Shown piece after piece: positions 40,924-56,200 of a DNA stretch of 64,000 nt. The stretch lies in assembly GCA_900551855.1 (NCBI GenBank), contig URXM01000001.1, positions 124,001 to 188,000 on the forward strand. Reading direction: 5' to 3'. Source of the stretch: an uncultured Eubacteriales bacterium (lineage in GTDB: Bacteria; Bacillota; Clostridia; Christensenellales; UBA1242). Both the position numbers and the translations under genes were made by a program. The notes beneath the pieces were generated by a model, which saw only the letters and a list, made by a program, of their open reading frames with translations, was not told where the DNA came from and did not search any database. Numbering within the stretch: the stretch's first letter is position 1; each line of letters begins with the position of its first letter.

Positions 40924-40966
40924 AAAAAATGCTAAAAAAATTGATTTTTTTGGCATTTTTTTATAA
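40924..40966 (+). terminator. Terminator after spoIIID
   Basis: AAAAAATGCTAAAAAAA pairs fully with TTTTTTTGGCATTTTTT (one G-T pair) around the loop TTGA, followed by more T. Confidence 0.85.
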
Positions 40967-41159
40967 TTTTTATTTATTTTTATAATTTTTAAACAATTTT
41001 TTCAAATAAAAATATTGTGAAATTTTTATATAAGTTTTTGTATGGAAAGAAAAAATATTTTAAAAATTCTAATTAAAAATTGTTAAAAAATGTTTTAAAA
41101 ATATATTTTTTGTCATTTATTTATTTTTTTAATTTTAATTAAAATTATTTTGTCAGAAT

Positions 41160-41189
41160 TTGACTTTAGGGCTTTTATTTATTTATAAT
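41160..41189 (+). promoter_or_regulatory. Promoter of the giant lipoprotein gene
   Basis: TTGACT, 18 bases, TATAAT; the start near 41196 leaves a leader of about 42 bases with TAGGAGG. The rest of the gap 40887-41237 is extremely AT-rich with no gene beyond the terminator. Confidence 0.65.
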
Positions 41190-41237
41190 ATATTATATAA
41201 AAATTTGCTTATTGCAAATATTAACTTAGGAGGACAC

Positions 41238-44200
41238 ATGAAAAAAGTTGCTCTGGGAATTTTAAGTGTTTTTATACTCTTGGGAGGATTGTTGTTGTCT
41301 GCTTGTGAGAAGAAAGTTTCTCTTTCTGTTTCTACGGAAGAAGTGGTAATTTATACCAATGATGAGCAAGCAGAAAATTATCTGTCAAAAGAGATAAGTG
41401 TCTCTCTTGAGAACTCTTCCTCTGGCATTAATGTTGAGATTTTAAATGGTGGAGATAGCATCCGTCTTTCTCCTGTTACTGTAAAAAATTCCAGCAATTA
41501 TGCCTTCACAATTTTTGGTGATAAAAGTGGTGAAGCAGAAGTTAAGGTTTCAGCAAAGGCTGATAGCAAACAGAGCAAAATAATTACTGTTCATGTTAAG
41601 ACTATTTTGGAAGACATTGAGTTGGCACCAGATGACAGTGTTGACGGAAGAACAAATCTTTATGTGACAAAAACAGTTGGCAAAAAACTTAATGTTGAAG
41701 ATTACTTTAATCTAGAGCCTGTCACTGCAAATGTTAAGGACATCGTTTGGACTTTTGAAGGTTCTGAAGAAGAAAATTCTCAACAGTTCGTTAAAGATGG
41801 AGTTGTTTATGCAACAATTCAAAATGATGTTTTGCTTGTAAACAACGATTATGATTTGCCTCAAATAAGCTTGAGAGCATCTTTTGCAAACAACACTGCA
41901 ATTTTTGGAAGTGTAAGTTTTGAAGTTTTGGAAAACAGCACTATCAATTATTTGAGTATTGATGGTAGGACCTTGTATCAAAACAACTCAGTTTCTGACA
42001 GTGAAGAAGTTTTTAATATGGTTAGAAACAATGCAAACGAATCTAGCGTAGAAGGAACTATCATCATAAATTCTCCATACGAAATCGCATTGACTCCTAT
42101 TGTTTATGAAAAACTTGATAATGGTTCTTTGCAGTTGTTGTCAAGTTCCGTATATCAAAATTACTTAACATTGGAGATTGATGCTCCGATTGTTGATGAA
42201 ACTGCAAATCAAATAAGATACAATTTCAGAATTGATGCTTTGGACAAGTTTTCTATAAATAAATTTGGGACTTTCTATTTTTATTTGAAAGTTGGATACA
42301 AAGATTACAATTATGACATTGTTTCTGATGGAACAAATGCAATTTTGAACACTTACTATTCTGCAACAAGAATTGAGCTTTCAAACACAAATGGTGATAT
42401 TTTAAACAATAATGTCATTGATGTTTTCTCAAATTATGCGAGTGGAAATGGATATAAGATTTCTACAACTGTTTTGCCAAGTGAAGTAGCAATTGACAAC
42501 AGTATGTTTTATATTTCTGTTGATTTGAACCAAGATGCTTTAAAACAATTGACACTTGACCTTGATAATCCAGTTTCATCTTTTGCAAAAATTTATTATC
42601 GTGGACAAGAATTGACCTTTACAAATGAGACTGGATCAAGTGTTTATACATCTTCAATGATGTTGAATGGAAGCGATGTTTATTTTTCAAGTGCTGAAAA
42701 TTTTGATATCCTTGAAGGAGTAGAGTTTAACTTCACTTCAGCAAGCAATGCTGATGCAAGCACAACTCTTACAACAAATTTTTATAAAATTTCAACTGAT
42801 GAAACATTGACGGTTACAACAGAAGAAGATGAAGATTTGCCTACAACGACATATATGTCTTCAAGTATTTCTGCTGTAAAGACTCAAACATTTACGGTAA
42901 AAATTAAAGATTTGTCAACAATCTCTGGATTGTCATTAAAGCATGATGAAAATTTAAGATTTGAGTTCTCTGATATTCAAGCAATTTCTTCAAGTTCTGA
43001 TTCGGAAAATGGAATGTATGTCATTGTTAGATTTAATTTGACCCTTAATGGCTATAACTTTGACGCTTCTGTAAACTTCTGGTTTGAACATGTGACAGGA
43101 AAAGTTTCAGATAAATTCGCAGTAAGAGCATTTGTACCTTTGACATCTGCAACAATTTCTAATGCTGATAAGGCATCTTCTGATGTTTATAAAGATGATG
43201 AAAGTTTGCAAAGTTATGTTGATGTTGCTGGAATTATTGATTCAGACGACACAAGACAAAGTTTGTCTATTTCAAGATTGATGCTTGAAGCAGGAATTAG
43301 CATTTCTTTGAATACAAATTATCAAAATGCATCTTTGTCAGAAGCTGGAATTTCTTATAGAGTTCTTACTTTTGACAATTTGATTGCGGCAGTAAAAGCA
43401 GCGGAAGGATTGCAAGATGATGAAACAGCTTTGGCTAGAGCAGAAGAAATTTTTGCTGGCAACTCTTTGGATACAATCGCTTTGGATTATAACTATTACA
43501 GATATTTCATAGAAAATGATGGGCTTTATTTTACAATCAACGAAAACAGATTGTCTTTGACTGACAATGAGTTTAAAGGTTATGTTTGTGTGTTGTTTAA
43601 TGGTTATGATGAACAACATAATGATGTTGTGATTGCAAGATTCTTTGCTTTGGAAAGTTTCTATTCTGTAAGATATCTTTCTTCAAGTGTAAAGACAGCA
43701 TTGTTATATACAACTGAAACATTGAGCCAAAATGATATTGGTATGTCTAGGGTTGATGTCACAATTTCTATGCGTCCTGATGAAAAAGCTCCTACATATT
43801 CAAATGAAATTTCTTACTTTAGTTTTTCTTCTGCTTTGGAAGATTTTGAAGTAAGTCAGGGCGGGGCTTATTTGAAGAACAAATACTATGAGATAAGCAA
43901 TATTTCTTATTCAACATCTGGAAGATATTTCAATTTTAGAATTACTGCAAATTCTACAAATTTACAAACTTCTGTTAGAGATATTTTGACGATTTATTAT
44001 CGTGACGAAAATGGTTTTGAACGCAGAACAGAAATCCAAATAGAGATAAGAAATGTAAAACGCGTTGAAAGTGTTCAGTGGCTAAACAGAACAGAAGACA
44101 ATGAAATCTATTTGAATTTGACAACGACTGTAAGCAGTGAAAGAAGCTTTACTATCTCTGCTTCTGTTTCTCCAAGTGATGCGTATGATATCAATCTCGC

Positions 44201-47200
44201 TTATGCTTATTTTGCGACATCAGGTTCAAGCAGTGATTTGGCTATTACCACCTCTTCTATTGGACAATCATTCAATTTGAACATCAATACAAGCAAGGGT
44301 GGTTATGGAAACCTTTACTTGTTGCCAAATGATATGATTAAAACGGTTGATGGCATCAATCAAATTTTGGTTTACAAATATTCTGAAGACTCTGATGGAA
44401 ACATTGTAGAAACACCTATTTATAAAAGATTGTCAGAATTAAACAGCTATTATGACAACCTTATAAACGAAAATGATGAAATTTCTACATATTTCTATAA
44501 CAATGACGGAGAAAAAATCTATTACAAAGATTTGATCGTAAAGATTTCTATTACCATTGCTGATGGTATGAGTGAAGGTACTGCTATTAGAGTTTATAAT
44601 GAAGCAGATTTGAAAAATATTGATACAGCAAAATATTACAGAATTATGAACAATATCACTCTTACAAACTGGACAAGTTACAACGAATTTAGTGGTATGT
44701 TCTTTGGTAAAGATAAAAATATTACTTTGACATTTAGCGGAACAAGCCAAAGCTTTGTAAACACTCTTCTTGAAAAGGGAACTATTAAAAACCTTACTTT
44801 TGTTGGAAATGTTTTGAGCACTGGTACAGAATCCGCAGGTATTGTTGCTAATACAAACAGAGGTACAATTGATGGCGTGGCAATTGATGTTTATTACTCT
44901 GATGGTTTGTATAAGAGCAGTACATTGGATGCAACTGCATCGTTTGTGGGTGGCTTGGTCGGAATAAACTATGGAACAGTTAAAAACTCTTATTCTTATG
45001 GTGTGACAATAAATTCTGTAAACGCATCTTATGTTGGTGGTCTTGTCGGAGAAAACTTTAACAAAATTGAAAATTGTGGAGTTGAGTTCTATAATTTTGT
45101 CACAGATGATGATGATACCACAGCAGTAAGCAACAAAATTACTGCAAACAGTGCAGTTGGTGGAATTGTCGGCTTTGGTGGGGCTTCAAGCATTATCAAC
45201 AAATCTTATGCTTATGCTTATTCTTTGATGGACTCAAGCAGTTTTTCTATCAACAATGTTTTTGACAATAGTACAAGTGCAAAAGCTATATTTATGGCAG
45301 GATTTGAAGCAGGGGCTAGAATAAATGAAAGTTTTGCATTTATGGGCAGTTTGCAAGCGCCTGTTCAGTCAAATACAAGTGCACAGTTTATAAATGTCAC
45401 TAACTCTTATATATCTTATTACAATTCAAGTTCGGCACAAGTTGAAACAAGAATTTTTGAAAATGCTGTGTTTGCTTATGCAAACAATTCTTACAATCCA
45501 CAACTTGGTTATGCAGACCAAACAAGTGATGACAATGTTTTGACACAATCAGACATCCCTAGTGATTATGCAAATCCAAGTGAAACAGAAACAAAATGGA
45601 CCAATTTGGTTGCTAGATTGGATAGTTCAATTTGGGAAACTGTTGATATTGATGGCGAAGTAAACTTTGGTTATATGTATCTTAAAAACACAAAACCAAG
45701 TGCATCTGTTGATGTCTCTCAAGTCGAGATAGCAAACAATGTTTCACCTTTGAAATCTTTGAACGCTGGAAATGATAAAGGTATTTTGTTTGTTTATAAT
45801 GTCAGTGCAACAATCTCTAACGCTGCAGAGCAATCTGCTTTGACAAATTATAATACAATTTCAGTGGCAGATTTGTTTGGTGTCACAGCAGAGCAAGCAA
45901 AGAGTTTGCTTCTTACAAGTGATAGTAAAAACATTTCTATAAGCACAAATTCTATTAAGATTTTGTCAAAAAATGTGGAAGAGTTTGAAATTGATGTTCA
46001 TTCAAAAATGGACTTCACATCTTACAAAACATTTAAGTTTGTTGTATTGAATTTCTTACCAGAACTTGTGACAACAATTGATTCTGTTGAACTTAAAGAA
46101 GATCAAACAGTTTTGTTGCAAACTGGTTTAAATAATTCAAGAACTGTTATGTTTAACATGAATAACACTATCTACTTAAATGGAAATGGTTATTCAACTG
46201 TTAGAGATGCATTTTCTGTTGAATATGTCTTGACTGGAAATTCTTATGAAGAAGGAACAGACGGACAAATTGTAAACAAAGATTATGTGACAATTTCTAA
46301 GAGCAACAATTCTTTGAAACTTTTGGGAAACAAAAATCATGAAAATGATGATGTGACAAGTGTTGAAGCATATGTTGTTGTTGATGACATAGCTCAAAAC
46401 AGTGATTATTCAAATGCAATTAGACAACAAAGAGTAAGAAATTTTGATATTTCTGTTTATAATGGTGCAACATCTTTGGTTATTGATAACGCTACAAATT
46501 TGATTGTAAAACCTTCTCAATATGCTGTTTTTGATGTGACTATGGAGTCAGATGCAGAAAACGACAATATTGTAGTTGGATTGAAATATGGTGAAATTGA
46601 CATTCCAAACGAATTGTCTTCAGATGAAAATTCTGCAAAATTTGTTGTTGACAGCAAACTTGTTTTGAATGTTTCTTGGACAAAAACCACAACTGACAGT
46701 GGATTTAAATTTAGAGTTTGGGTAAAAGTTGATGATGCATGCAAACATTTGATCGAACAAAATTATACCGATTTGTCAATCAGTGTTGATGCTGCAAGTC
46801 AAAACAAAGGACAAAATTCTCAATACGCAAAAACTATTGGGCTTTCTGTTTTGACACAGGAAATTGAAGATTTTAGCATTTCTACATACAACATTGAAAG
46901 TCGTCAAATCAAAAATTCTGTTTTGTACTTGAATCCAGCTGATGAAATTACAAATACTTTAACTCCTTCTTCTGATGCAATTATGGCAGTGACAGTTGAT
47001 CCTGCTTATGCTTTGATGACAAGATTTACATTGACTTATTCTGCTAGTGGAACAGGAAATGTGGGGACTGTAAACATTTCAAAACTTGCATTTGATTCAA
47101 GATATGGTTATTATGTAAATTCCAACTCTACTTCTTTGATTGAAAATGGAATTGAAGTAAGTTTGACAGAAGCTGACAAGACTGGAAATGGAGTGTTCTA

Positions 47201-50200
47201 TTTCAGAGTCTATATTTCAAGTGCATTTACATCTTCAACTTCTTTGAAATTTACTTTGACTTATTATAATGGCTCAACAGAGTTGGCTTCTGGTACTCAC
47301 AATCTTAACATAGATTATTTGCAAGGTGCCAACATAAAAGTTAATGGGGCTTCAACATATGTGCTTGCAAAAGGTGGCTCTGCGACCGTAACCGTAACTG
47401 TTGATGCAAATCAAGAACTTGACAATTTATATTTGCAAAACAATGGTGCAAATATAAGTCTTTCTGCGGTCACAAAAGAAGAATTTGACACATACAAAGT
47501 TTATACTGCAACAATTTCTGCTGCCGTTGACGCAAAATTGTCAGGAAACAAAGATAGTGGAATTTTCTATGTTTGTGCAACTGTTAAGAAAGTGATAAAC
47601 AATGTGCCAGAAATAAAGGAAAGCAGAGCAACTATTTGTTTGGTTGACTTCTCAGTGGATGGAAGCAATATTAAACTTTCTTCAAGCGGTGGAACTTCAA
47701 CATATAATGGAAAAACTTATGATGTGTTCTATTCTTATATAAATGCAACAGACACATTGAATTTTGATTATCCATTCACTCCAGAAAATTATGAATATGA
47801 CAAGAATGATGCAAGTGAAGTTGCTGCAGTAGAAAAAATTATGGAAGAAAGATCTCGTTTCGAACGCAGCAATACTTACAAAGATGATGATGTTGGATAT
47901 TATATTAACTATAATTTCAACAGTACAACTGGACAATATGAAGAAGTTGCTTTGAAATATCAACTTTGGTATGCTTCAGATGAAAGTCATTCTTCTGCAA
48001 TTTGCAATGATTCTGGTATCGTTCAAAATGGTGCATTTAGAATTGATGAGGCTGAAGGTAAATACAGCGATGGAAGTGCTTATAGTTATTTGACAATTAC
48101 TGGTATAAAAACTGGTAGACAGTTGATGAAGCTCAGAACAACAATCATATATCAAGGAATTGAATTCTATTATGATTATTACTTCTTGATTGTTGTTGAT
48201 GTATGGTCAGATGAAGACACCCCTACTCAAATCTTTACCGCTGATGAGTTTATTGATTATGCAACAAATTCTGAAAAAGCAGATGATTATATCTTGATGA
48301 ATGACATTGTTTTGACAGACTATTCTCCAATCAGCACAGATTTAATCGACAGTCTTGATGGAAATGGTTATACAATTCATATAAATAGTTTTGCTTATCC
48401 TGAAGAAGGAAACACTCTTAGTCTTGCTTTGTTTAACACTGTAACAGAAAACACAACATTGAAAAATGTCAGAGTAAACATTTACAATGGTGGTCAGATT
48501 TCTGTTGACATATCAAGATATACAAACATCAACATTGCTGGTTTTGCTGTTGAAAACAATGGTGTAATTTACAATTGTGAAGTGTTGTCTTATTATGATG
48601 AGTCATATCAATCTAGCTCTATATCAGGTGATACTGGATTGGTTGTTAAGTACACAATGGGGCAAAATACCGATCCTATTGAAATAACTTCTTCTATGGT
48701 TTCATCTTTGGGAATTGATAGCAAAGTTTCTGGATTTGTAGTGACAAACAATGCTTCAATCATGAACAGTAGAGTTGGCGGTGAATCATTTAGACAAATT
48801 GTTAAAATTGCCGGAACAAATTATATCAAAACTCAAAGTTTGAATTTGTTTGTTGTAAGAGGACAAGTTGAAGTTTCAGGTTTTGTAAACGACAATGCTT
48901 CTTCTGGTTATGTCAGTGCATCTTTCGCTGATAACATACAAATTTACAATGATATGGCAAGCACGACTTCTTTGACTGCCGGTTTTGCAGTTTACAACCA
49001 CAACAATATTCAAAACAGTTATGTTGAGGGTCAAGGTAGTGATTATATTGGAGATGACGGAGAAGTAAATATTTACAACAATTTATCAAATATTACTTCT
49101 ATAGGTATCATTGGTGGTTTTGTATATCAAAATGACGCTTTAATCAAAAATTCTTATTCTAATATTGCTATTGAAAACAGTGAATCTAAAGCTTCTTTGG
49201 TTGCAGGTTTTGTTTATATAAACAATGAGTCTGCAGAAATTTCTCTATGCTATGCGGCTTGTGATATTACAAAAACAGATATCAATCAAATGCAGTTCTC
49301 AGGGGTAAATGATTTTGCTGAATCATTAAATTATGGAACTATTAGTTTCTCTTATTTCTATAATGAATCTCTTATTGATGACACAAATCAAAGTTCTTTA
49401 ACAAGTGGTGCTTTGTCAGTAAGTGATGTTATGAATGAAGACACATTCTATGGATTTAGTTTTGCTTCAGAGCCTGGTGCTTACAATGGTATTTGGAGCG
49501 TTTCTAAGACAGAAAAGTTGACTCTTGTTAGTGCAAATCAAATTTCTTTCTCAAATCGTTATGCTGTTACTAATGGAAGTGTGACATCAATTTTCTATAG
49601 CAAATCAATTATTGATGCTGATACTATGAGAAGTGTTGATTTGTCTTATGGTGGAGAAAACAACCCTATCATCATAAGAGACGCTTATGACTTTGCTATG
49701 GCAACAGGAAAGGCCGGAAATACAGAAATTTCTTCTTATAAAGAATATTATAGTGACACCGAAGTATTTGGTAATTATAGAATTGTAAACAATATTGATA
49801 TGGCTGAAATTGATCAAAATTCTGAAGGTGACAATTCTATCAAATTGCAAACAACAAAGAAGACATTTACTGGGTTGCTGGATGGAAATGGATTTACAAT
49901 TTCTAATATCAGTTTGGGTAGCAGTGAGGCCGCTGAAAACTATGGTTTGTTTGCAAAACTTGATGGTGCTGTAATTATGAACTTGGATTTGATTGTTGAA
50001 TCTATCCACAACTCAAGAGCAAACATTGTAGGAACTTTGGCAGGTACTGCTGTTGATTCTAGAATTTTGGCTGTAAGTTTGTCACCAGTCACATCTCAAG
50101 GCGAAGACAGAACATCAATTTTGGGAAACAATGTTGTTGGTGGCGTTGTTGGTATGTTGTTCGGAGAAAGCAAATTAAGTGATATCAGTGTTGTCGACAT

Positions 50201-53200
50201 TGATGTATATTCTGCTTACTATTTAAGTGGCAAAAATGTTGGTGCAAATGACTCTTATGTTGGTTCAAATTTAAGAGGCTATGCTTCAAACGGAAATTCA
50301 ATTGCAACTTATGCATCAAGAATTTCATATGCCGGAGCAGTTGCTGGATATGTTGATATATATGACTCTTTAAACAGCGAAACAGTGACATTCTCTTCTT
50401 CTTTGGAAGTTAGTGATTATGACATAATTACAGTTCATGTTTCTGATGCTGTAAACATTTATGGTGAAGTAGCTGGCGGTTTGTTTGGATATGTTGGAAA
50501 CTCTACTTTGATTTACGATGCAACTCTTGAACTTGATGCTGACATGAATTTGTCAAAACCTTCTTACATCATCTCTAAAAACCTTTATGCTGGTGGTTTG
50601 ATTGGAGAAAACTATGGCGGATTGTTTGCTGTTTCTGCAAGCTATTCTGAAACTTTGCAAAAGTCTATGATTGAGGCTAACGAAAACAGCTATTACTCTG
50701 GAAACCTTACGGTAGAAAGAGGACAACAATCTATATTCTCTTATACTCCAAGTGATGAAGGATATAATTCAAACATCAACAATCCTCTTTATATTGGTGG
50801 ACTTGTTGGATACATGGGTGGCGGTTATATTTACATTGGTTATAACAAACTCAATGTTATCTCTCACTCTGCTTCAACTTTGGCTGTTGGTGGAATTGTT
50901 GGTCTTGCTGGTTATACTGACAATCAATATGATTTGGCATTCTTGACATCTACACCAAAAGTTAATGTGCTTTTGAATGATGTCTATGCTTCTGGAGATG
51001 TGTATATTGACAGCACAACAGGAAACGGATATAGTTCTGGTATTATTGGCGCATTGGAAAGAAATGCTGAAGGACAAGTTTCTGTAGTTGCTTTGAAAAA
51101 TGTTATTGCCGTAAATTACTATTCTTACAATGGATCTAAACTTGTTGGGGACAGAACGGCAAGCACAGATGCTGTTGGTGGCTATGTAAGTGATAGACAC
51201 TTTATGATTGTTGGAAAGATTGTAAACTCAAGAGATAATACAGAAAACCAAACATTGAGTACAAGTTTCTATATTATTGACTCTGACAATAATTATTTGG
51301 ATATTTCAAAAGGTTATAAATATACAGGCACTCACCAATCTAACACTGTTGGTGGTTATTCAAGTGTAGTAGTTGGTTCTAGTCAAGTTTCTTTGAACTT
51401 AAAACCTTATGGATTTAATCTCTCTTGGGAAAATGGAGACGATTCTAGATTTTATGATGTGCTTGTAAATGTTGAATCTATAGGAAGCAGTAATATGCAA
51501 TCAATCACTGCAGCATATGCAAAAATGTATAGCTACTTCCTTGCAAATGGTTGGGATGATTATTATTGGGAACATACAGAAAATGAACTCTTCCCACATA
51601 TTCAACTTTTGCCTACACTCAATATTATTTTCTGGGATGTTTATAATACAAAAGATGTTCTTGAAGCTATGGACAACGGAAACATTACCGTAGTATTGAG
51701 AGGAAAGGTTGATGAAGATTCAAATATTTATCAGGATATTGACTTGAGAAGTGTAAGCAAGCAGGATCATGACAAATATGGTGATGGAGCTGGAAGTGCA
51801 GTAGATTTTGAACCTATCAAAAACTTCCATGGAGAATTGATATCATACTATGATTATGCAAACAGTGAAACAGAAGGATTTGTCACACAACCAATTTATG
51901 GGGCAAACACAAATATCATTATTGGTGGCGATCAAGGTGATGGCGTAAACAATGCAGACAAAGTCGGTATCATTGTTGATCAGTCATTGTTTGCTGGCTT
52001 GACTGATGGCGCAAGTGTTGAGGGTATCAACATTTATATGTGCGGAGAAAATGAAGGAGATATTGAATATTCTTTGATTCAAGATAACACAGGAAATGCT
52101 GTTTTGAGAGATGTAAACATTGTTTTAAATCAAAATGTTTATATTGAAACAGAAGCTGACAATATAAATGATGAAATGATTTACAATGCAGGTTTGATCA
52201 CTAGAATTGCACATGAAACATCATTTATAAATATCAATTTTACCGTAAGAGACAATGCTTCAATCAATTTCAATCACAGAATTAACACAGACAACAAAGA
52301 AGTTGATGTTCATATGGGATTGCTTGCTGGATATATTGAACAAACTTCAGCGTTTACTCAGATAAACATTCAAAAAATCAAAATTTACAATGAGAAATCT
52401 ACAAAAGATAATCCATTAAAAACTAATATAAACTTCAATGTTGATGAGGTAAATTATTCAAAATTAACTTTGTATGCTGGAGTCTATGCAGGAAAAATAA
52501 CAAAAGGCTCTGGAAGGGCAGACATTTCTCTTGGACTAGCAAGCATAGGTTATGTAAATGCTAATTTTGAAATTAAATCTGAAAATACAGAAAGCACTGA
52601 TGTGTATATTGGTGGATATGCTGGAGAAATTGTTTCTGTTGACACTGTAACATTTATTGATGAGGCTGATGGTTCAGATGAAAATTCTGATTTGAGCATC
52701 AATCAAAAAACAGATGTAAATAATTTATTTGCAGGTTTGGCATTTGGATCAATAAGTAATTCTTACCTTGATATTTCAAATGTTGGAAGCGGAAATATTA
52801 TTCTTCTCGGAGGTATTTATCAAGTTGAAGAGAATATTTCAACCAATAGAGCAAATATTGGGGCAATTGCTGGAACAATAAATTCAACTACTACAATTCA
52901 AAGCCTTTCAGTCAATTTCAATGTTGGTAAAAAACAAGATGAAAATGACTCTGCAAATGATTATGTTGTAGATGAAGAAACAGGTGAGACCTTATTTGAT
53001 CAAAACTTGTATAATTATCCTGTTGAAGATGGAGGATTGACTCCATTTGTGACAAAAGGCAATGAAGATTCAATTGGTGGCTTCTTTGGTTCTGTTGTAG
53101 GAACCGCTATCAATATTTCTGGTAGTTGCAATTTGTCAGGAAGCATTGATGTTGAGATTGCAGAAAATAGTGATGCTGAAATTGGCTCACAAAGCAAACC

Positions 53201-56200
53201 TGCAATTTATATTGGTGGTTTTATTGGTTTGTTGCAGGGTTCTGTAAATATGAATTCTATTGTCAACAACAACTTCAACATTTCTGTAAGAGAAGATTTG
53301 ACAAGTGGTGCGTCAACTTCTTCAAGTGGCAAAACAACAGCTTATGTTGGTGGTCTTATTGGAGAAATGACAAATGTTTCTTCTGATACAGGTATCAGTG
53401 GAAATGCTGCTTCTTCTACAATAAACAGCACCCAAGGACAATATCATGTATACTACAATGGAAATGTTTTGGCTTCAATTGGAAATTTGGTATTTGGTGG
53501 AGCCGTTGGATACATTGCAAGAACAGACTTTGTAGATAGCAACAGAGCTATACAAATTTCAAACATTGTATATGGTGGTGCTGTAAAGATTTACGGACAA
53601 GAAAACAATGATAAATATTATTTACCAACAAATATTACTGCCGGGGGTGTTGTTGGTGAATTTGCAATTGGACAACTTTCTTCATCAGCAGAAAGAGTTT
53701 ACACAATTGAAGATTGTTATACTTATGGAGATGTTTTTGTAAACTATTTGTTTGATTCTACAAGTGAATCAAACAGTACTGTTTATAATTCTCGTATAAA
53801 TACTTACAATTTTGGTGGCATTGTAGGTATAGGATCTTATATATCTATTAAAAATTGTTATTCTCTTATGACTTCATTTAATGAAAGAATTTCTATGGAT
53901 GAATATTCTATTGATGGAGGAGAAGATTATTCAAATACAAATGCTATTGTTGGAAGAAATAGTAGCATTGTTGAATATGAAGGAAACAAATACAATTCAT
54001 CAGTATGTATGGCATATCAAGAAGAGTCTGGAAATGAAGACATTATGTATGGTGATGCCGTAACTTATAGTGGCTATACAAACATTTATGACAAGACAGA
54101 AGGTGTAGATTCAACCAAATTAAGTTCTGAAGAGAATATTTTAAAAGCATTTGAAAATATTGGAATTAACTTAGACAATGTTGAATCTGGACACAAATTG
54201 AAACCATATGCATGGGGTCAAAGCAATGGTGGAGACAGCGAAATATTTGTAAAACAAAGTGATACAGATCAACCTGAAGATTACGAAGTTGTAATAAACG
54301 GAAGTTATCACAATATCACTTGGGTTGCAATAACAGAAGATATCTCTACATCTAGACCAATGGCAGAAGATTTGAAAAATTATGCTATTATTGGAAATGG
54401 ACATATTTTAACAAGAACAGACAGTTCTACAGAAGATGAAAATTCTGAAACAAGTTATGGTGCTTTGATCAATAATTTGGGTGAAGGATTCGATAAGAAA
54501 GTTTCAGAACTCAATTTCAATGTTGTTTCTGGTTTGTTGATGAATCTTGAAATTTCATCTTTTGACATAAACAGTGAAGATGGAGGAAATGCTTCAATTC
54601 CTGCTTATGGTGGACTTGTAGGAACAATGAAAGGAAGTTCGTTCATTTATGGTGTAGGAGTAAAAGGCGAACTCTCAGTTGGTGGTGCAAACTCACAACT
54701 CCATCTTGGTGGACTTGTAGGGCTTATGGAAAGAGGTATCATCAATGAATGTTATGTTGATGCTGACATGATTTATAGAGCTTCTGAAAATGGTAGAATG
54801 GCTGGCATTGCAAACATGACACAGGGAAATACTACTATTAAGTCAACATACTCTTCTGGTCGTTTGGAAACTTACATTGATATAAATATGTATACTTTCG
54901 CAGACAGTTATAATAATGATGGAATTAGATCTGCAGACATCTTGGATTGTTATTCTATTACACAAATTAAGAAAAACAATGCATTGGGTGAGGAAGTAAA
55001 TGCAAAAGCATATTTCATCAACAAATTTGATGCAGAAACTGATTCTGCAGGAGTAAACATAGTAGGTAATGTTATTAGCGGAAGCAACGAATCTCTTGAT
55101 TCTGCTTACAACAATGGCACTATTACTGTATCTATGTCCAATTTGTCTGTTCCTTATTATGGAATTAAAGATGAAAAAGAAAATGTATACAACAATGGCT
55201 GTGCAGTTGATTCTCTTTTACTTGATGGAAAAATCACAACAGAACATACTTGGTACTTCAATCGTTATGTAAATTACGGATATGCTTCACATGGATTTGG
55301 TTATTTAAAGAATGTGACAACATATGTAATTGGACAAGAAACAACTTTGGTTGAAGATGGTGAAACAAAAGAAGCTGTGACTGTTGAGAACTATCAACCA
55401 ATTTCTTATAAAGATGTTGTTGAAAATGGAAGCACATATGGTGATGGAAATGAGGACTGGTATTTGGGAGTTTTGAATCAAGGCAAATTTGATCAAATGT
55501 ATGAAACTGTGAAATCAAATGCTAGTGATTCATTGAATAATCCAAATGAAAAATATAATCTCGATTATAAATTTGTTTTGAGATATGACTTTGCTGTTTC
55601 AATAAACAATCTTGGAGCTGACCTAGGAGACTCAACAAAGGGATTGGTTATTGATGGACAAAACAACACAATTGATTTGTCTATATCAGGAAATTCTGGT
55701 TTGTTTGGAAAATTTGTTGGAACAATCAAGAATTTGAGAATTAGCGGACTTAAACTTTCTTCAATTAAAGATAATGTAATTGGAGGCTTGGCAAAAGTTG
55801 TTGTTGGAAGTCTTGAAAATATAACGGTAAATGGAGAAATAAAAAACAACAATGTAAATACACAAATTATCGGTGGAGTTGTTGGTGTTTTGGAAGGAAC
55901 TGCTAAAAATGTAAATTCGGTAGTTGTAATAAATTCTTCAAATAGTTCAACTATTATTGGTGGAGTTGTTGGATATCTTACTGGAAACGGAACGGTAAGT
56001 GAATCTTCTAACAACGGAACTATTGTACAAACCGTTAATTCAGATAAAAATGTAAAGTATTACAATGAAACAGGTTTAGCAGGAGTAATTGAGTTATCTA
56101 CATATAAATATTTGCAATCTACAACCGATGTTGAGGATACAGAGTTGAACGGTATTGCAGGAGGAATTGTAGGATTTGCTGATAAAGGAACAAAAGTATC

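Noticed and set aside
40887..41237. Small gene in the AT-rich gap before the giant gene
   Set aside because: Only very short frames of Lys/Ile/Asn codons occur; terminator and promoter explain the structure seen.
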